Notes under the pieces: model-generated
Database searches by the model: none
Seen by the model: the letters and a program-made list of their open reading frames with translations, nothing else
What the model was told of the DNA's origin: nothing
In this document: positions 15,751 through 24,824 of the stretch, one piece after another
How the letters are laid out: each line of letters opens with the position of its first letter
Position numbering within the stretch: the first letter of the stretch is position 1
NCBI RefSeq assembly: GCF_001012825.1
Contig: NZ_LCZJ02000018.1
Coordinates: 301,122 to 365,121, forward strand
DNA: 64,000 nt
DNA from: Paenibacillus etheri
GTDB taxonomy: Bacteria; Bacillota; Bacilli; Paenibacillales; Paenibacillaceae
Reading direction: 5' to 3'
Made by a program: the position numbers and the translations under genes

Positions 15751-18612
15751 ATGAAATTTGCCGTGCTTGATTTTGAAACAACGGGAACCCAATCCGTGGG
15801 TGAAATTATCCAGGTTGGCCTTGCAATTATAGAAGAAGACCGGTCCATCTCCCGGGTATATGGTTCCTACGTCAAGCCCGGAACGCCGATTCCTCCTTTT
15901 ATAACTGGTCTGACGGGGATTACTGACGATGATGTAAAGGATGCACCTGAGCTGGATGAGATGATGATGGAGCTTGTCCCACTCTTGGATGATGTTGTGC
16001 TTGTAGGGCATAATGTCGCATTCGACTTCCATTTTTTACAAAATGCTTTAGACCGATGTGGGTATTTACCATTTCAAGGACGGATTTTAGATACGATTGA
16101 TTTTCTGAAAATCTGCTTTCCTTCCCTCACATCCTATCAGCTAGGATCAGTTAGTGCGCATTTTGGAGTGACGCACGATCGTCCGCATCAGGCAGACAGT
16201 GATGCACTCGCAACTGCTCTTGTATTGTTGAAATGTCTGGAGGAGCTCTACGATTTGCCTCTGCTGACGATCCAGAGACTCTGTGAGCTGTTTACGGAAG
16301 AAGATAGTGATCTTGGTTGGTATTTTGATGGTCTGCTGCGTGAACGGGAAGCGGAGACGCTTCAGCCCGAAGGTGATCTGACTTTCTATCGTCAATTAGC
16401 GCTTGCTGTAGGAGACTGGAACGAATTAGCTCCACCTCGAGACGAGCATGCTGAGAATCCGCTACAGAATTTATCTTTTACAGATTATATGGATGAAGTA
16501 ACGAAACGGCTTAAAGACACTTTGCCACAGTATGAAAGCCGAGAAGCTCAGGATATTATGATCAATGAAGTGATGACGGCACTTGCCGAAGACAAGCATC
16601 TATTGATCGAAGCAGGCACAGGAACCGGTAAGTCCCTTGGATATTTATTGCCTGCCATATACCAAAGCGTACGCACTAATGAAAAAGTTATGGTCAGCAC
16701 TCATACTATTAACCTGCAGGATCAATTACGTGAGCGTGATATTCCTTTGTTAACGCAGGTAGTTCCTTTTCCATTTAAAGCTGCAATTTTTAAGGGCAGA
16801 GGGCATTATTTGTGTCTTCGTAAGTTTGAACATAAAATTAATAAAAAAGACTTTATAAGTCCGAGGGAAGATGCGCTTACTGCGGCTCAGATGATCGTTT
16901 GGCTGACACAAAGTGAGTCAGGAGATGACGAAGAGCTCAATTTAAGCGGGCGTGGCGGAGATTTCTGGGAGACGGTGGCAAGTGATACCGATTCTTGTCT
17001 GGGTCGTTCCTGCCCTTGGTTCCGTAAGTGTTATTACCACCGGGCAAAACATGAAGCTGGTATTGCTGACGTGGTCATTACGAACCACTCTAAGCTTTTC
17101 GCGGATGTTAAGGCTGGTCATCAGCTACTTCCAGCCTATGAGCATCTTGTAATTGATGAGGCCCATCATCTGGAAGACGTAGCTGGCAAGCATCTAGGTA
17201 TGCATATGAAGCATTTCACGGTGGCGCACACGCTGTCACGATTATACAAGGATAGCCGAAACGGTCAACTCCCTACGCTTCGCCAAATGCTACAGTCATC
17301 AGGCAGTGAGGAAGCTTCTGAATGGAGCGGAGTGATCGATAGAATCTATCCGGATCTGCTTACCGTAAAAGAAACCTGGGATCTGCTTAGTGATAAACTA
17401 TTCAGTCTCTTGCCGGAACGCAGTGATGCAGCGGCGGGAGAAGCTGGACAATTAGTCATGCGGTTACTTCCTGCCCGTAAACCGAAAGATTGGGATGAAT
17501 TGGTTGCTTTAGATAATACTATGAATCTGACATTAAGCGAAATTATCCGTAAGGGTGATAAAATGCTTAATGAGATGCGTGATCAAGAAGGTCAATCATC
17601 CTCAGATAGTCTAGTTACCGATATTAGCGGCTTATTTAAGGATTTAGCTTCTATACGTGAGCAAGTACGTTTTTTTATGGGATTAAACGACGAGAATGTA
17701 GTATATTGGCTGGAGGCGAATGGAAATTATCGCAGTAAATCTCTGCAGCTGTATGCCGTCCCTGTTGATGTCAGTACTCAGCTTAAGGAGCTGTTTTTCG
17801 ACAAGAAGAAAAGTATCGTGCTAACCTCGGCGACACTCTCTGTTGATAAATCATTCCAGTTTATGATTGATAATCTTGGATTAAATGAGGCTGCCGAAGA
17901 AGGAAGATTGATGACATCACTCCTTCCTTCACCTTTTAAGTATAGGGAGCAGGCACTGTTGGTTATTCCGCGGGATTTCCCTAGTGTGAAGGGCAGCGTG
18001 GGAGATGCACGTTTTGTGGATACTCTCGTGCAGTCGCTAGCAGAAGCAGCTATTACAACACGTGGGCGGATGCTTGTCCTGTTTACTTCTTACAAGATGC
18101 TGCGCCAGGTTTATGATCCTCTGAAGGAGGCTCTGGCCTCACAAGAGATCACAGTACTAGGTCAAGGCGTAGAAGGTGGCAGCCGCAGTAAGCTGATCCG
18201 CCGTTTTCAGGACAGTGCAGCCTCTGTTCTGTTAGGAACAAGCAGCTTCTGGGAGGGTGTAGATATTCCGGGTGAAGCATTAACATGCTTGGCCATCGTG
18301 AGGCTCCCATTTCAACCGCCGAATCATCCCCTTGCGGAAGCGAAGTCTGAGCTATTGCAAGCCCAGAAGAAGAATCCGTTCATGAAGTTATCTGTTCCTC
18401 AGGCGGTTATACGCTTCAAGCAAGGATTTGGAAGACTGGTACGGACAGCGCAGGATCGGGGTATTGTTATTGTATATGATACAAGGGTTATTGAATCTCA
18501 TTATGGGAAGTATTTCCTTTATTCGTTGCCTGGCCCCAAAATGGAGCATATGCTTACGGATCAAATGGTTCCTCGTATAGCGGAATGGTTGGAAGATGGA
18601 GGCGTTTCTTGA
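15751..18612 (+). CDS. dinG: DinG-type helicase with N-terminal DEDD exonuclease domain
   Basis: A 953-residue fusion. The N-terminal DnaQ-like 3'-5' exonuclease (about 1-170) has the first acidic motif DFETTG at 6-11 and a later HRPHQADSDA. An XPD/DinG superfamily 2 helicase follows, with Walker A AGTGTGKS near 288-295 and DEAH at 469-472. Cysteines 355, 416, 421 and 427 fit the iron-sulfur cluster of E. coli DinG and XPD. Fused exonuclease-helicases of this kind are the normal Firmicute DinG. I start at the ATG at 15751, eleven bases after AAAGGGA, rather than a TTG at 15730. It probably acts in replication stress repair. Confidence 0.93.
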   Translation: MKFAVLDFETTGTQSVGEIIQVGLAIIEEDRSISRVYGSYVKPGTPIPPFITGLTGITDDDVKDAPELDEMMMELVPLLDDVVLVGHNVAFDFHFLQNALDRCGYLPFQGRILDTIDFLKICFPSLTSYQLGSVSAHFGVTHDRPHQADSDALATALVLLKCLEELYDLPLLTIQRLCELFTEEDSDLGWYFDGLLREREAETLQPEGDLTFYRQLALAVGDWNELAPPRDEHAENPLQNLSFTDYMDEVTKRLKDTLPQYESREAQDIMINEVMTALAEDKHLLIEAGTGTGKSLGYLLPAIYQSVRTNEKVMVSTHTINLQDQLRERDIPLLTQVVPFPFKAAIFKGRGHYLCLRKFEHKINKKDFISPREDALTAAQMIVWLTQSESGDDEELNLSGRGGDFWETVASDTDSCLGRSCPWFRKCYYHRAKHEAGIADVVITNHSKLFADVKAGHQLLPAYEHLVIDEAHHLEDVAGKHLGMHMKHFTVAHTLSRLYKDSRNGQLPTLRQMLQSSGSEEASEWSGVIDRIYPDLLTVKETWDLLSDKLFSLLPERSDAAAGEAGQLVMRLLPARKPKDWDELVALDNTMNLTLSEIIRKGDKMLNEMRDQEGQSSSDSLVTDISGLFKDLASIREQVRFFMGLNDENVVYWLEANGNYRSKSLQLYAVPVDVSTQLKELFFDKKKSIVLTSATLSVDKSFQFMIDNLGLNEAAEEGRLMTSLLPSPFKYREQALLVIPRDFPSVKGSVGDARFVDTLVQSLAEAAITTRGRMLVLFTSYKMLRQVYDPLKEALASQEITVLGQGVEGGSRSKLIRRFQDSAASVLLGTSSFWEGVDIPGEALTCLAIVRLPFQPPNHPLAEAKSELLQAQKKNPFMKLSVPQAVIRFKQGFGRLVRTAQDRGIVIVYDTRVIESHYGKYFLYSLPGPKMEHMLTDQMVPRIAEWLEDGGVS

Positions 18613-18644
18613 AAAGGACGTCTCCAGTCTTATTAATCACTCTA

Positions 18645-18680
18645 CAATGAAGGGCGGTATATGAATACCGCTCTTCATTG
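18645..18680 (+). terminator. Terminator-like hairpin after dinG
   Basis: A 16-bp stem (18645-18660 with 18665-18680, one G-U pair) has an ATGA loop. No T run follows, so it could be a processing site rather than a classical terminator. Confidence 0.5.
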
Positions 18681-18743
18681 AGACGAGGTACAGGAATTTC
18701 GATAGGATTTGAACAGAATCTTACTTAAACTAGGAGGTAAATT

Positions 18744-19397
18744 ATGAAATCGGATAAAATATCAGAGGCCGTCGTTCGCAGACTTCCAGTGTACTTGCGT
18801 TTCTTGAATGATCTCCAGAAACGTGAAATATTAACCGTTTCCTCGCAAGAACTAGGACAAAAACTAGATTTGAATCCCGCTCAAATCCGTAAAGATTTAG
18901 CGTATTTTGGAGACTTTGGCAGAAAAGGCATTGGGTATGATGTAACCTATCTTATTGAGAAAATCCGTCATATTCTGAAGCTGGATCAACAACTGAATGT
19001 AGCTTTAGTAGGTGCCGGTAACCTTGGACATGCATTATCAAATTACAATGCTTACCTGAAAGATACTATGAAGATTACCGCTATATTTGATTCCTATGCA
19101 CCTAAGGTAGGGCGGAAAATCAACTCTCTTACCGTGCAACCGATGGAAGAGCTAGGTCAGACGGTTCGTGAACAAGGTATTCGTATTGGGATTATAACAG
19201 TGCCTGATTCAGAAGCGCAGAATGTTGCAGATATTCTCATTGAATCTGGCATTGAGGCGATTTTGAATTTTGCACCGATGATTCTAAAAACACCATCGAA
19301 TATCCGGGTTCATGCTGCCGATTTTACAACGGATTTGCAAAGCCTTGCTTATTATTTGAAAGACGGAAAGGAAGAAAGCGGAAATGAAGAGCAGTAA
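18744..19397 (+). CDS. rex: Redox-sensing transcriptional repressor Rex
   Basis: Rex represses fermentation and respiration genes and is released when NADH is high. 217 residues: an N-terminal winged helix at about 1-80 (LPVYLRFLNDLQ, then LDLNPAQIRKDLAYFG for DNA recognition), a Rossmann NAD(H) domain starting at VALVGAGNLGHALSNY near 90-105, and a C-terminal swapped helix. TAGGAGG precedes the ATG. It overlaps mtaD by 14 bp. Plausible targets inside this window include ackA and qcrABC, but I did not find a clear TTGTGAA-type Rex site. Confidence 0.96.
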   Translation: MKSDKISEAVVRRLPVYLRFLNDLQKREILTVSSQELGQKLDLNPAQIRKDLAYFGDFGRKGIGYDVTYLIEKIRHILKLDQQLNVALVGAGNLGHALSNYNAYLKDTMKITAIFDSYAPKVGRKINSLTVQPMEELGQTVREQGIRIGIITVPDSEAQNVADILIESGIEAILNFAPMILKTPSNIRVHAADFTTDLQSLAYYLKDGKEESGNEEQ

Positions 19398-20685
19398 AAC
19401 GATTATTAAGGGCGGGCGTTTTCTTATTCCGGGAACGGATGAACCGGTTCTGAGTGGATATATGACTATTGAAGATGATTTGATCACTTACATAGGAAAA
19501 GAAGAGCCTTTAGCGGAAGATGGTGTGTTGGTTGTTGATGGCAGTCGTTTGCTGTTTATGCCAGGTCTGGTAAACACACATGGTCATGCCGCAATGTCAT
19601 TGCTTCGTGGTTATGGAGATGATTTAGCACTTCAGGTGTGGCTTCAAGAGAAGATGTGGCCGATGGAAGAGAAGTTTACCGGAGAGGATGTATATTGGGG
19701 AACCTCCTTGTCGGTACTGGAAATGCTGAAAGGTGGGACTACAACCTTCTTGGATATGTATGATCATATGGACCGAGTAGCCGAGGTAGTCGAATTATCA
19801 GGCATCCGTTCCGTACTGATGAGAGGCGTAATAGGTCTATGTCCAGAGGAAGTACAGAATCACAAGCTTGCGGAAGCGATTTCTTTTGCACGCAATTGGC
19901 ATGGTAAGGCTGACGGCAGAATTACGACGATGATCTCACCACACGCTCCATATACCTGCCCACCGGACTTCTTCGTTAAGTTTGTACAGGCGGCACATGA
20001 TTTGGATTTACCGATGCATACCCATATGTCCGAGACAAAACGTGAAGTGGAGCAGAATGTGGTCGATTACGGAATGCGGCCTGTAGCACATTTAGAGAAG
20101 CTTGGAATGTTCACACGGCCGTCTATTGTTGCACATGGCGTTCATTTGACTGATGAAGAGATCGAGATACTGGCCCGCCATGATGTAGGTGTGTCTCATA
20201 ACCCAGGAAGCAATCTGAAACTGGCTAGTGGAGTGGCTCGGGTTACGGATCTTCTAAAGGCTGGAGTAAAGGTGTCACTGGGTACAGATGGTGCGGCAAG
20301 TAATAATAACCTGGATATGTTTGAAGAAATGCGTCTTACAGCCCTCATCCATAAAGGTGTAAGTGGTGATCCGACGGCTGTTCCTGCTCCGGAAGCGCTG
20401 CGTATAGCTACGGAGTATGGCGCAAAGTCTATCTTTTTAAATGATGTGGGTAGACTCGCTGTAGGCATGAAAGCTGACTTTATCGCCATTGATATAGACC
20501 AGCCGCATTTACTCCCACACACAGACCTGTTGTCCCATGCTGTATACTCTGCCAGTGCCAAGGATGTTGAGCATGTATGGGTAAATGGTAAACAGGTTGT
20601 AAAACATGGACAATGTGTAACGCTAGATGAGGAAGCTATCCGTCGTAAGGCGCAAGAATCCTTTGATGGGCTGCTCAAGCGCTAG
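19384..20685 (+). CDS. mtaD: 5-methylthioadenosine/S-adenosylhomocysteine deaminase
   Basis: This amidohydrolase deaminates S-adenosylhomocysteine and methylthioadenosine in purine salvage and the methyl cycle. It is 433 residues. Metal ligands are in VNTHGHAAMSLLRG near 63-76, in MHTHMSETKREVEQN near 214-228 and HGVHLTDEE near 248, and in GTDGAASNNNLDMFEEMR near 300. The ATG at 19384 lies inside the end of rex, after AAAGGAAGAAAGCGG. The overlap implies co-translation with rex. The substrate choice is from family resemblance, and related chlorohydrolases cannot be fully excluded. Confidence 0.9.
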   Translation: MKSSKTIIKGGRFLIPGTDEPVLSGYMTIEDDLITYIGKEEPLAEDGVLVVDGSRLLFMPGLVNTHGHAAMSLLRGYGDDLALQVWLQEKMWPMEEKFTGEDVYWGTSLSVLEMLKGGTTTFLDMYDHMDRVAEVVELSGIRSVLMRGVIGLCPEEVQNHKLAEAISFARNWHGKADGRITTMISPHAPYTCPPDFFVKFVQAAHDLDLPMHTHMSETKREVEQNVVDYGMRPVAHLEKLGMFTRPSIVAHGVHLTDEEIEILARHDVGVSHNPGSNLKLASGVARVTDLLKAGVKVSLGTDGAASNNNLDMFEEMRLTALIHKGVSGDPTAVPAPEALRIATEYGAKSIFLNDVGRLAVGMKADFIAIDIDQPHLLPHTDLLSHAVYSASAKDVEHVWVNGKQVVKHGQCVTLDEEAIRRKAQESFDGLLKR

Positions 20686-20708
20686 TCTAAGATCATAACG
20701 AATAACTG

Positions 20709-20750
20709 AAAGGCTGTGACTTTCTGCGTTTGCAAAGTTACGGCCTTTTG
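20709..20750 (+). terminator. Terminator after rex-mtaD
   Basis: A 15-bp stem (20709-20723 with 20734-20748, including G-U pairs) encloses a 10-base loop and ends in TTTT. Confidence 0.75.
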
Positions 20751-20854
20751 TGTTTCAGATAATTAGATCATTGAATTGGATATGAAACTTTGGATAAACA
20801 CACGGGTGTGTTATATAATCAAAAAAGATATATTACTAGAAAGGGAGCTGCACC

Positions 20855-21373
20855 TTGAAGAAAAGGAAAAAATGGATCCTCCTGGGGTCAGTTCTGATTC
20901 TGCTCCTTCTGTTTGGACTTATCCAGTTCTATGCTTATATTATGAAAGATCAATGGAACGAGCGAGATATCGCTAAGGATGTCGCCAAAACCAACGCTGG
21001 TCTGACAGAGGTAACCAAAGCGCAGAAATCCGTGTGGGATGAAAATGCGGTGTACTGGGTCTTAACAGGGAAGAATGAAGCCGGGACCGAGTTAATGGTA
21101 TGGGTACGTTTTACTGTAGACGGGAAGTTTGCTGAGGGCACCGACGCAGTATATGCTGAGGAACTAAGTAAAGGGATCTCTGAAGCGAAAATGCGTAGCC
21201 TTATAAAAGCGGATCTTCCGGACATCAGCATTGAGCGGTTGTTGCCAGGAGTATATAACGGAGAGTATGCTTGGCAGCTTTTCTATAAACAAAGCGGTCG
21301 GTATTATTATCAATTTTATCGGTTCTCAGATGGGGCCAGAATGGGTGAAGGATACAGTTTACCGAGCCGCTAA
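20855..21373 (+). CDS. ypmB: YpmB-like membrane-anchored protein (DUF5590/PepSY-type)
   Basis: A 172-residue protein with an N-terminal basic region (KKRKK) and one transmembrane helix at about 7-26, then an external domain with two PepSY-like alpha-beta units (VYWVLTGKNEAGTELMVWV near 66-84, YAWQLFYKQSGRYYYQFYRF near 141-160). It is recognised as YpmB by layout and neighbourhood near dinG and asnS. The start is a TTG at 20855, eight bases after AAAGGGAG; no ATG gives a better choice. The function is unknown, and PepSY units often inhibit proteases. Confidence 0.75.
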   Translation: MKKRKKWILLGSVLILLLLFGLIQFYAYIMKDQWNERDIAKDVAKTNAGLTEVTKAQKSVWDENAVYWVLTGKNEAGTELMVWVRFTVDGKFAEGTDAVYAEELSKGISEAKMRSLIKADLPDISIERLLPGVYNGEYAWQLFYKQSGRYYYQFYRFSDGARMGEGYSLPSR

Positions 21374-21392
21374 ATAGACAAAAACACTATAG

Positions 21393-21430
21393 GAGAAACA
21401 AGCGGACCACTTATGGTTCGCTTGTTTCTC
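21393..21430 (+). terminator. Hairpin after ypmB
   Basis: A 16-bp stem (21393-21408 with 21415-21430, one G-U pair) has an ACTTAT loop. The 3' arm ends in TTTCTC, so termination is likely though the T run is imperfect. Confidence 0.65.
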
Positions 21431-21449
21431 GTTCAAATGACATGCTTTA

Positions 21450-21563
21450 TTGATATACAAAAAGTATACGAAATATGATATACTATAAGAGTGATTTTAA
21501 TACATTATATTTAAATATACATGTGAAATAAGCCTGTTAATTAGGATTAACAGCCCTTTTTTT
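21450..21563 (+). promoter_or_regulatory. Promoter followed by an early terminator
   Basis: TTGATA at 21450-21455 and TATGAT at 21474-21479 are 18 bp apart. About 55 bp later CTGTTAAT at 21534-21541 and ATTAACAG at 21546-21553 form a perfect stem with a TAGG loop, then CCC and seven T. This would yield a short RNA or act as an attenuator for the gene pair at 21781. The rest of the gap to 21780 is very AT-rich, with further TATACT-like boxes near 21660, and shows no gene. Confidence 0.45.
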
Positions 21564-21780
21564 GTCGGAATAAATCAATATATTTAATAAAATGGAAATA
21601 AAAAAAATAAAATTTTAAATATCTTCACACTTTTTTAAAATTTGGTATATACACCTGTGATATACTACTGTTTGTGATTAGAACAGTATTAGTAGAACGT
21701 TAGGCTCTGATGAGCTCTTAACAGCTATGATTTTGGATCATACTGTTTACATTTTGTCATCTTTGAGAGGAGGACGTTTC

Positions 21781-22323
21781 TTGAAATTACGTCTTGTACC
21801 TGTACTGATAACGTCTCTACTGTCCGCTACGCTATTATTCGGAGGATTCTTTTTATATCATCAATTTGCTTTACAGGAACCGCTCCAAAAGATTGTATCC
21901 GGATTTGAGGGAGTAAATGATTCACATATTAGTATTAACCGCGATGAGGTCACATTGAAACTTGATTTGCAGCCGGGCACGAATTTACGTGATCTGGTAA
22001 CGTATGTTTCCAAAGAAGGAAAATCCGTGATTGATGGACGTAAGCTGAAACTGGATGTGGAGCAAAATTCAAGTGAACTATTGGATGATTATTGGGATAA
22101 AGCGATGTTCTCTGTAGCTGAAGCCATGGAGAGCCGTAAATATACGATTATACCTACTGAACTTGATAGATTGAAAGTGCAAAATCCGGAATATAAAGAT
22201 GTGATAGCATCTACTGAAATAGACGACAACAATGTGTACGTAAGCTTGAGTAATGGGAAAGAAAGTAAATTTATTATTTTGCCGCGAAAACCTGCGACCT
22301 TGGGGGTATGGAATAATGCCTAA
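21781..22323 (+). CDS. Membrane protein with extracytoplasmic domain, paired with FtsH-like protease
   Basis: I do not recognise a named family. It is 180 residues from the TTG at 21781, seven bases after AGAGGAGG. One transmembrane helix spans about 6-27 (LVPVLITSLLSATLLFGGFF), followed by about 150 external residues of mixed alpha-beta character (SHISINRDEVTLKLDLQPG near 45-63). It overlaps the next gene by eight bases, so the two are translationally coupled. The next gene encodes an FtsH-type protease lacking its own external domain, so this protein may supply it or act as an adaptor. That role is inference. Confidence 0.7.
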   Translation: MKLRLVPVLITSLLSATLLFGGFFLYHQFALQEPLQKIVSGFEGVNDSHISINRDEVTLKLDLQPGTNLRDLVTYVSKEGKSVIDGRKLKLDVEQNSSELLDDYWDKAMFSVAEAMESRKYTIIPTELDRLKVQNPEYKDVIASTEIDDNNVYVSLSNGKESKFIILPRKPATLGVWNNA

Positions 22324-23818
22324 GTATCTTAAAGAAATTTTGCTCGGATTTATTCCTGTGCTGTTTATTTTCATGGCTTTTTTAGGTATTAATATATTCC
22401 CAATTGTTATAGCAGCTGGAATGCTTACTGCATTACTTATAATTGCTCATTTACGTGGCGGGCTTACGGTGAACGCTGGTGCTGATAAGAAACGCAAAAA
22501 GGTAGGACCTTCAAAGCTCACTTTTGAAGAAATTGGTGGGCAAGACAATGCGAAGCAAGAACTTCGTGAGGCACTGGATTTTTTGATCCGGCATGAAGAA
22601 ATCAGTAAATTTGGGATTCGTCCTTTGAAAGGGATTCTGCTCACTGGCCCTCCAGGAACAGGTAAGACCCTTATGGCAAGAGCCGCGGCACATTATACAA
22701 ACTCTGTATTCGTGGCAGCATCAGGTAGTGAATTTGTAGAAATGTATGTTGGTGTCGGGGCCGGGCGGATCCGCGATTTGTTCAAGGATGCTCGTAACCG
22801 TGCGGTTAAGGAAAACAAACAAAGTGCTATTATTTTTATTGATGAAATTGATGTAATTGGCGGTAAACGTGAAGGCGGCCAGCAGCGTGAATATGATCAG
22901 ACCTTAAATCAGTTGTTGACTGAGATGGATGGTATTTATAATAACGAAACACCGCGTATTCTACTGGTTGCTGCAACAAACCGGAAAGAAATGCTTGATT
23001 CGGCATTGCTGCGTCCTGGACGCTTCGACCGTCATATTCAAGTGGACATGCCTGACAAAAAGGGCCGCAAATCGATTCTCGAATTGCATGCGAAGAATAA
23101 ACCTCTTCATCCAGATGTGAGTCTCGACAAAATTGCTGAAGAAGCCTATGGCTTTTCCGGTGCTCAGCTTGAAAGTGTCATGAATGAAGCCGCGATTTAT
23201 ATGATGCGTGAGGACTTGACGAAAGTTGAGCAGCGGCATCTGTCGATGGCGATTGACAAGGTAATGATGGGTGAAAAAACGGATAGAGAAACAAATCACG
23301 AAGAGAAAAAGAGAGTCGCTATTCATGAATTGGGACATGCCATCATGGCAGAGCTCCTTCGTCCCGGAAGCGTTAGTCAGGTTACGCTCACTCCACGTGG
23401 ACAAGCCCTTGGATATGTGCGACACAATCCTCAGCAAGAGCAGTATTTGTACACCAAAGATTATTTGGAAGATCAGATTATGATTGCACTTGGTGGAGCG
23501 GCGGCTGAAGAAATGTATTATGGTGGACGAAGCACAGGTTCACGCGGTGATTTCGATCAGGCGCTGAATATCGTGGAAACGATGATGAAGTCTGGTTTAA
23601 CTTCGCTGGGTATCGCCAAACTGGAAATGGTTACCACTGAAGAGCTTATGAAGGAAAATAGTAAGATATTGGATGAGTTGGTGACGCGCACTCGTGAGCA
23701 CCTTGAAAAGCAACGAAATGTATTTGATTACTCTCTTGACATTTTAATGAAGGAAGAAGTACTCTCTGGAGAGCAATTTCGATGTCAATTTCGTGACAGC
23801 GTCCTTTTACCAGCATAA
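22316..23818 (+). CDS. FtsH-like AAA+ zinc metalloprotease, short form
   Basis: A 500-residue membrane protease of the FtsH/M41 family. Two closely spaced hydrophobic helices at about 9-45 are joined by only a few residues, in place of the usual 70-residue external domain. The AAA module has Walker A GPPGTGKT at 111-118, pore motif FVEMYVGVGAGR, Walker B IIFIDEID and an arginine-finger region RPGRFDRH. The protease has HELGH at 337-341 and the third-ligand motif GDFDQA. All catalytic residues look intact. It is shorter than housekeeping FtsH (about 640 residues), so it is probably a paralogue. The ATG at 22316 overlaps the upstream gene. Confidence 0.88.
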   Translation: MPKYLKEILLGFIPVLFIFMAFLGINIFPIVIAAGMLTALLIIAHLRGGLTVNAGADKKRKKVGPSKLTFEEIGGQDNAKQELREALDFLIRHEEISKFGIRPLKGILLTGPPGTGKTLMARAAAHYTNSVFVAASGSEFVEMYVGVGAGRIRDLFKDARNRAVKENKQSAIIFIDEIDVIGGKREGGQQREYDQTLNQLLTEMDGIYNNETPRILLVAATNRKEMLDSALLRPGRFDRHIQVDMPDKKGRKSILELHAKNKPLHPDVSLDKIAEEAYGFSGAQLESVMNEAAIYMMREDLTKVEQRHLSMAIDKVMMGEKTDRETNHEEKKRVAIHELGHAIMAELLRPGSVSQVTLTPRGQALGYVRHNPQQEQYLYTKDYLEDQIMIALGGAAAEEMYYGGRSTGSRGDFDQALNIVETMMKSGLTSLGIAKLEMVTTEELMKENSKILDELVTRTREHLEKQRNVFDYSLDILMKEEVLSGEQFRCQFRDSVLLPA

Positions 23819-23841
23819 ATATTTATGCTGGTTATTTTTTT
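23810..23841 (+). terminator. Terminator overlapping the FtsH-like gene end
   Basis: A perfect 22-bp palindrome (23810-23831, CCAGCATAAAT and its complement) contains the stop codon and is followed by a T-rich run. Confidence 0.75.
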
Positions 23842-23951
23842 TTACTTTTCAGGCATGCTAAGATATCATTATATGTCGGGCTTTATAAATTTTTGCGACA
23901 GACAAGGTACAATACAAAAGTATAGATACCTGAAAGGATGGAGACTTTTTT

Positions 23952-24824
23952 ATGAATTTCAAAAAAATAGGTGTCATCGGCGGTGGCACAATGGGACAAG
24001 GTATTGCTGAAATGTTAGCAGCCAAAGGCCTGGATGTATTACTGGTGGAGAAAACCGCAGAGAAACTGGACTACTCTTACGAAATGATCGAGACAAGTCT
24101 AGATAAGCAACTGGAGAAATGGGCGATCACTCAAGCAGAGAAGAAGCTGATTCTTAGCCGCATTCAAAAAGTGACACATTTCGCGGAGCTCAGTTCTTGT
24201 GACATGGTTATCGAAACAATCGTTGAGGATTTGGAAGAAAAGAAAAAAATATTAAATCAACTGGATCAAGTATGTCCAAACCACATTATTCTTGCCAGTA
24301 ATACGTCAACACTTAGCTTGACTGAACTTGCAAGTTCTACAATATATCCGGAACGCGTTATCGGCATGCATTTCATATATCCTGTAGCTAAAGTAGATCT
24401 TGTTGAAATTGTACGTGGTCTGAAAACTTCAGATGCTACTTTTGAAGATACAAAATCCTTTGTTGATGAGATTGTTGAGAAAAAAGGTGTAATGATTTAT
24501 GAATCCCCAGGATTTGTAACATCACGCCTCATTTGCTTGTTTATCAATGAAGCTATGCATGTGCTGCAAGAGGGCGTTGCCTCCGCACAGGATATTGACG
24601 ATGCTATGCGTATTGGTTATCAATTCCAATATGGACCGCTTGAAATGGCTGACAGATTTGGCCTGGATTCGGTACTAGCCGCACTCGAAAATATGTTCCG
24701 TGAATACGGAGAACTGAAATACCGTCCTTCTACAATTCTTAAGAAGATGGTACGTGCAGGACAACTGGGCATGAAATCAGGAGAAGGCTTCTTCAAGTAC
24801 GACAAGGATGGTGACCGTGTATGA
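23952..24824 (+). CDS. 3-hydroxyacyl-CoA dehydrogenase family protein
   Basis: An NAD-dependent 3-hydroxyacyl/3-hydroxybutyryl-CoA dehydrogenase-like protein, 290 residues. The Rossmann motif GVIGGGTMGQGIAE is near 7-20, and the catalytic serine region SNTSTLSLTEL is near 117. The catalytic histidine lies in GMHFIYP near 138, where family members usually read HFFNP. The substrate-binding PGF-x-x-N motif reads PGFVTSR near 185, with Ser in place of Asn. These changes make the substrate uncertain. The ATG follows AAAGGATGG. The stop overlaps the ackA start (ATGA), so the two are coupled and may share an acyl-CoA/acetate role. Confidence 0.82.
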   Translation: MNFKKIGVIGGGTMGQGIAEMLAAKGLDVLLVEKTAEKLDYSYEMIETSLDKQLEKWAITQAEKKLILSRIQKVTHFAELSSCDMVIETIVEDLEEKKKILNQLDQVCPNHIILASNTSTLSLTELASSTIYPERVIGMHFIYPVAKVDLVEIVRGLKTSDATFEDTKSFVDEIVEKKGVMIYESPGFVTSRLICLFINEAMHVLQEGVASAQDIDDAMRIGYQFQYGPLEMADRFGLDSVLAALENMFREYGELKYRPSTILKKMVRAGQLGMKSGEGFFKYDKDGDRV

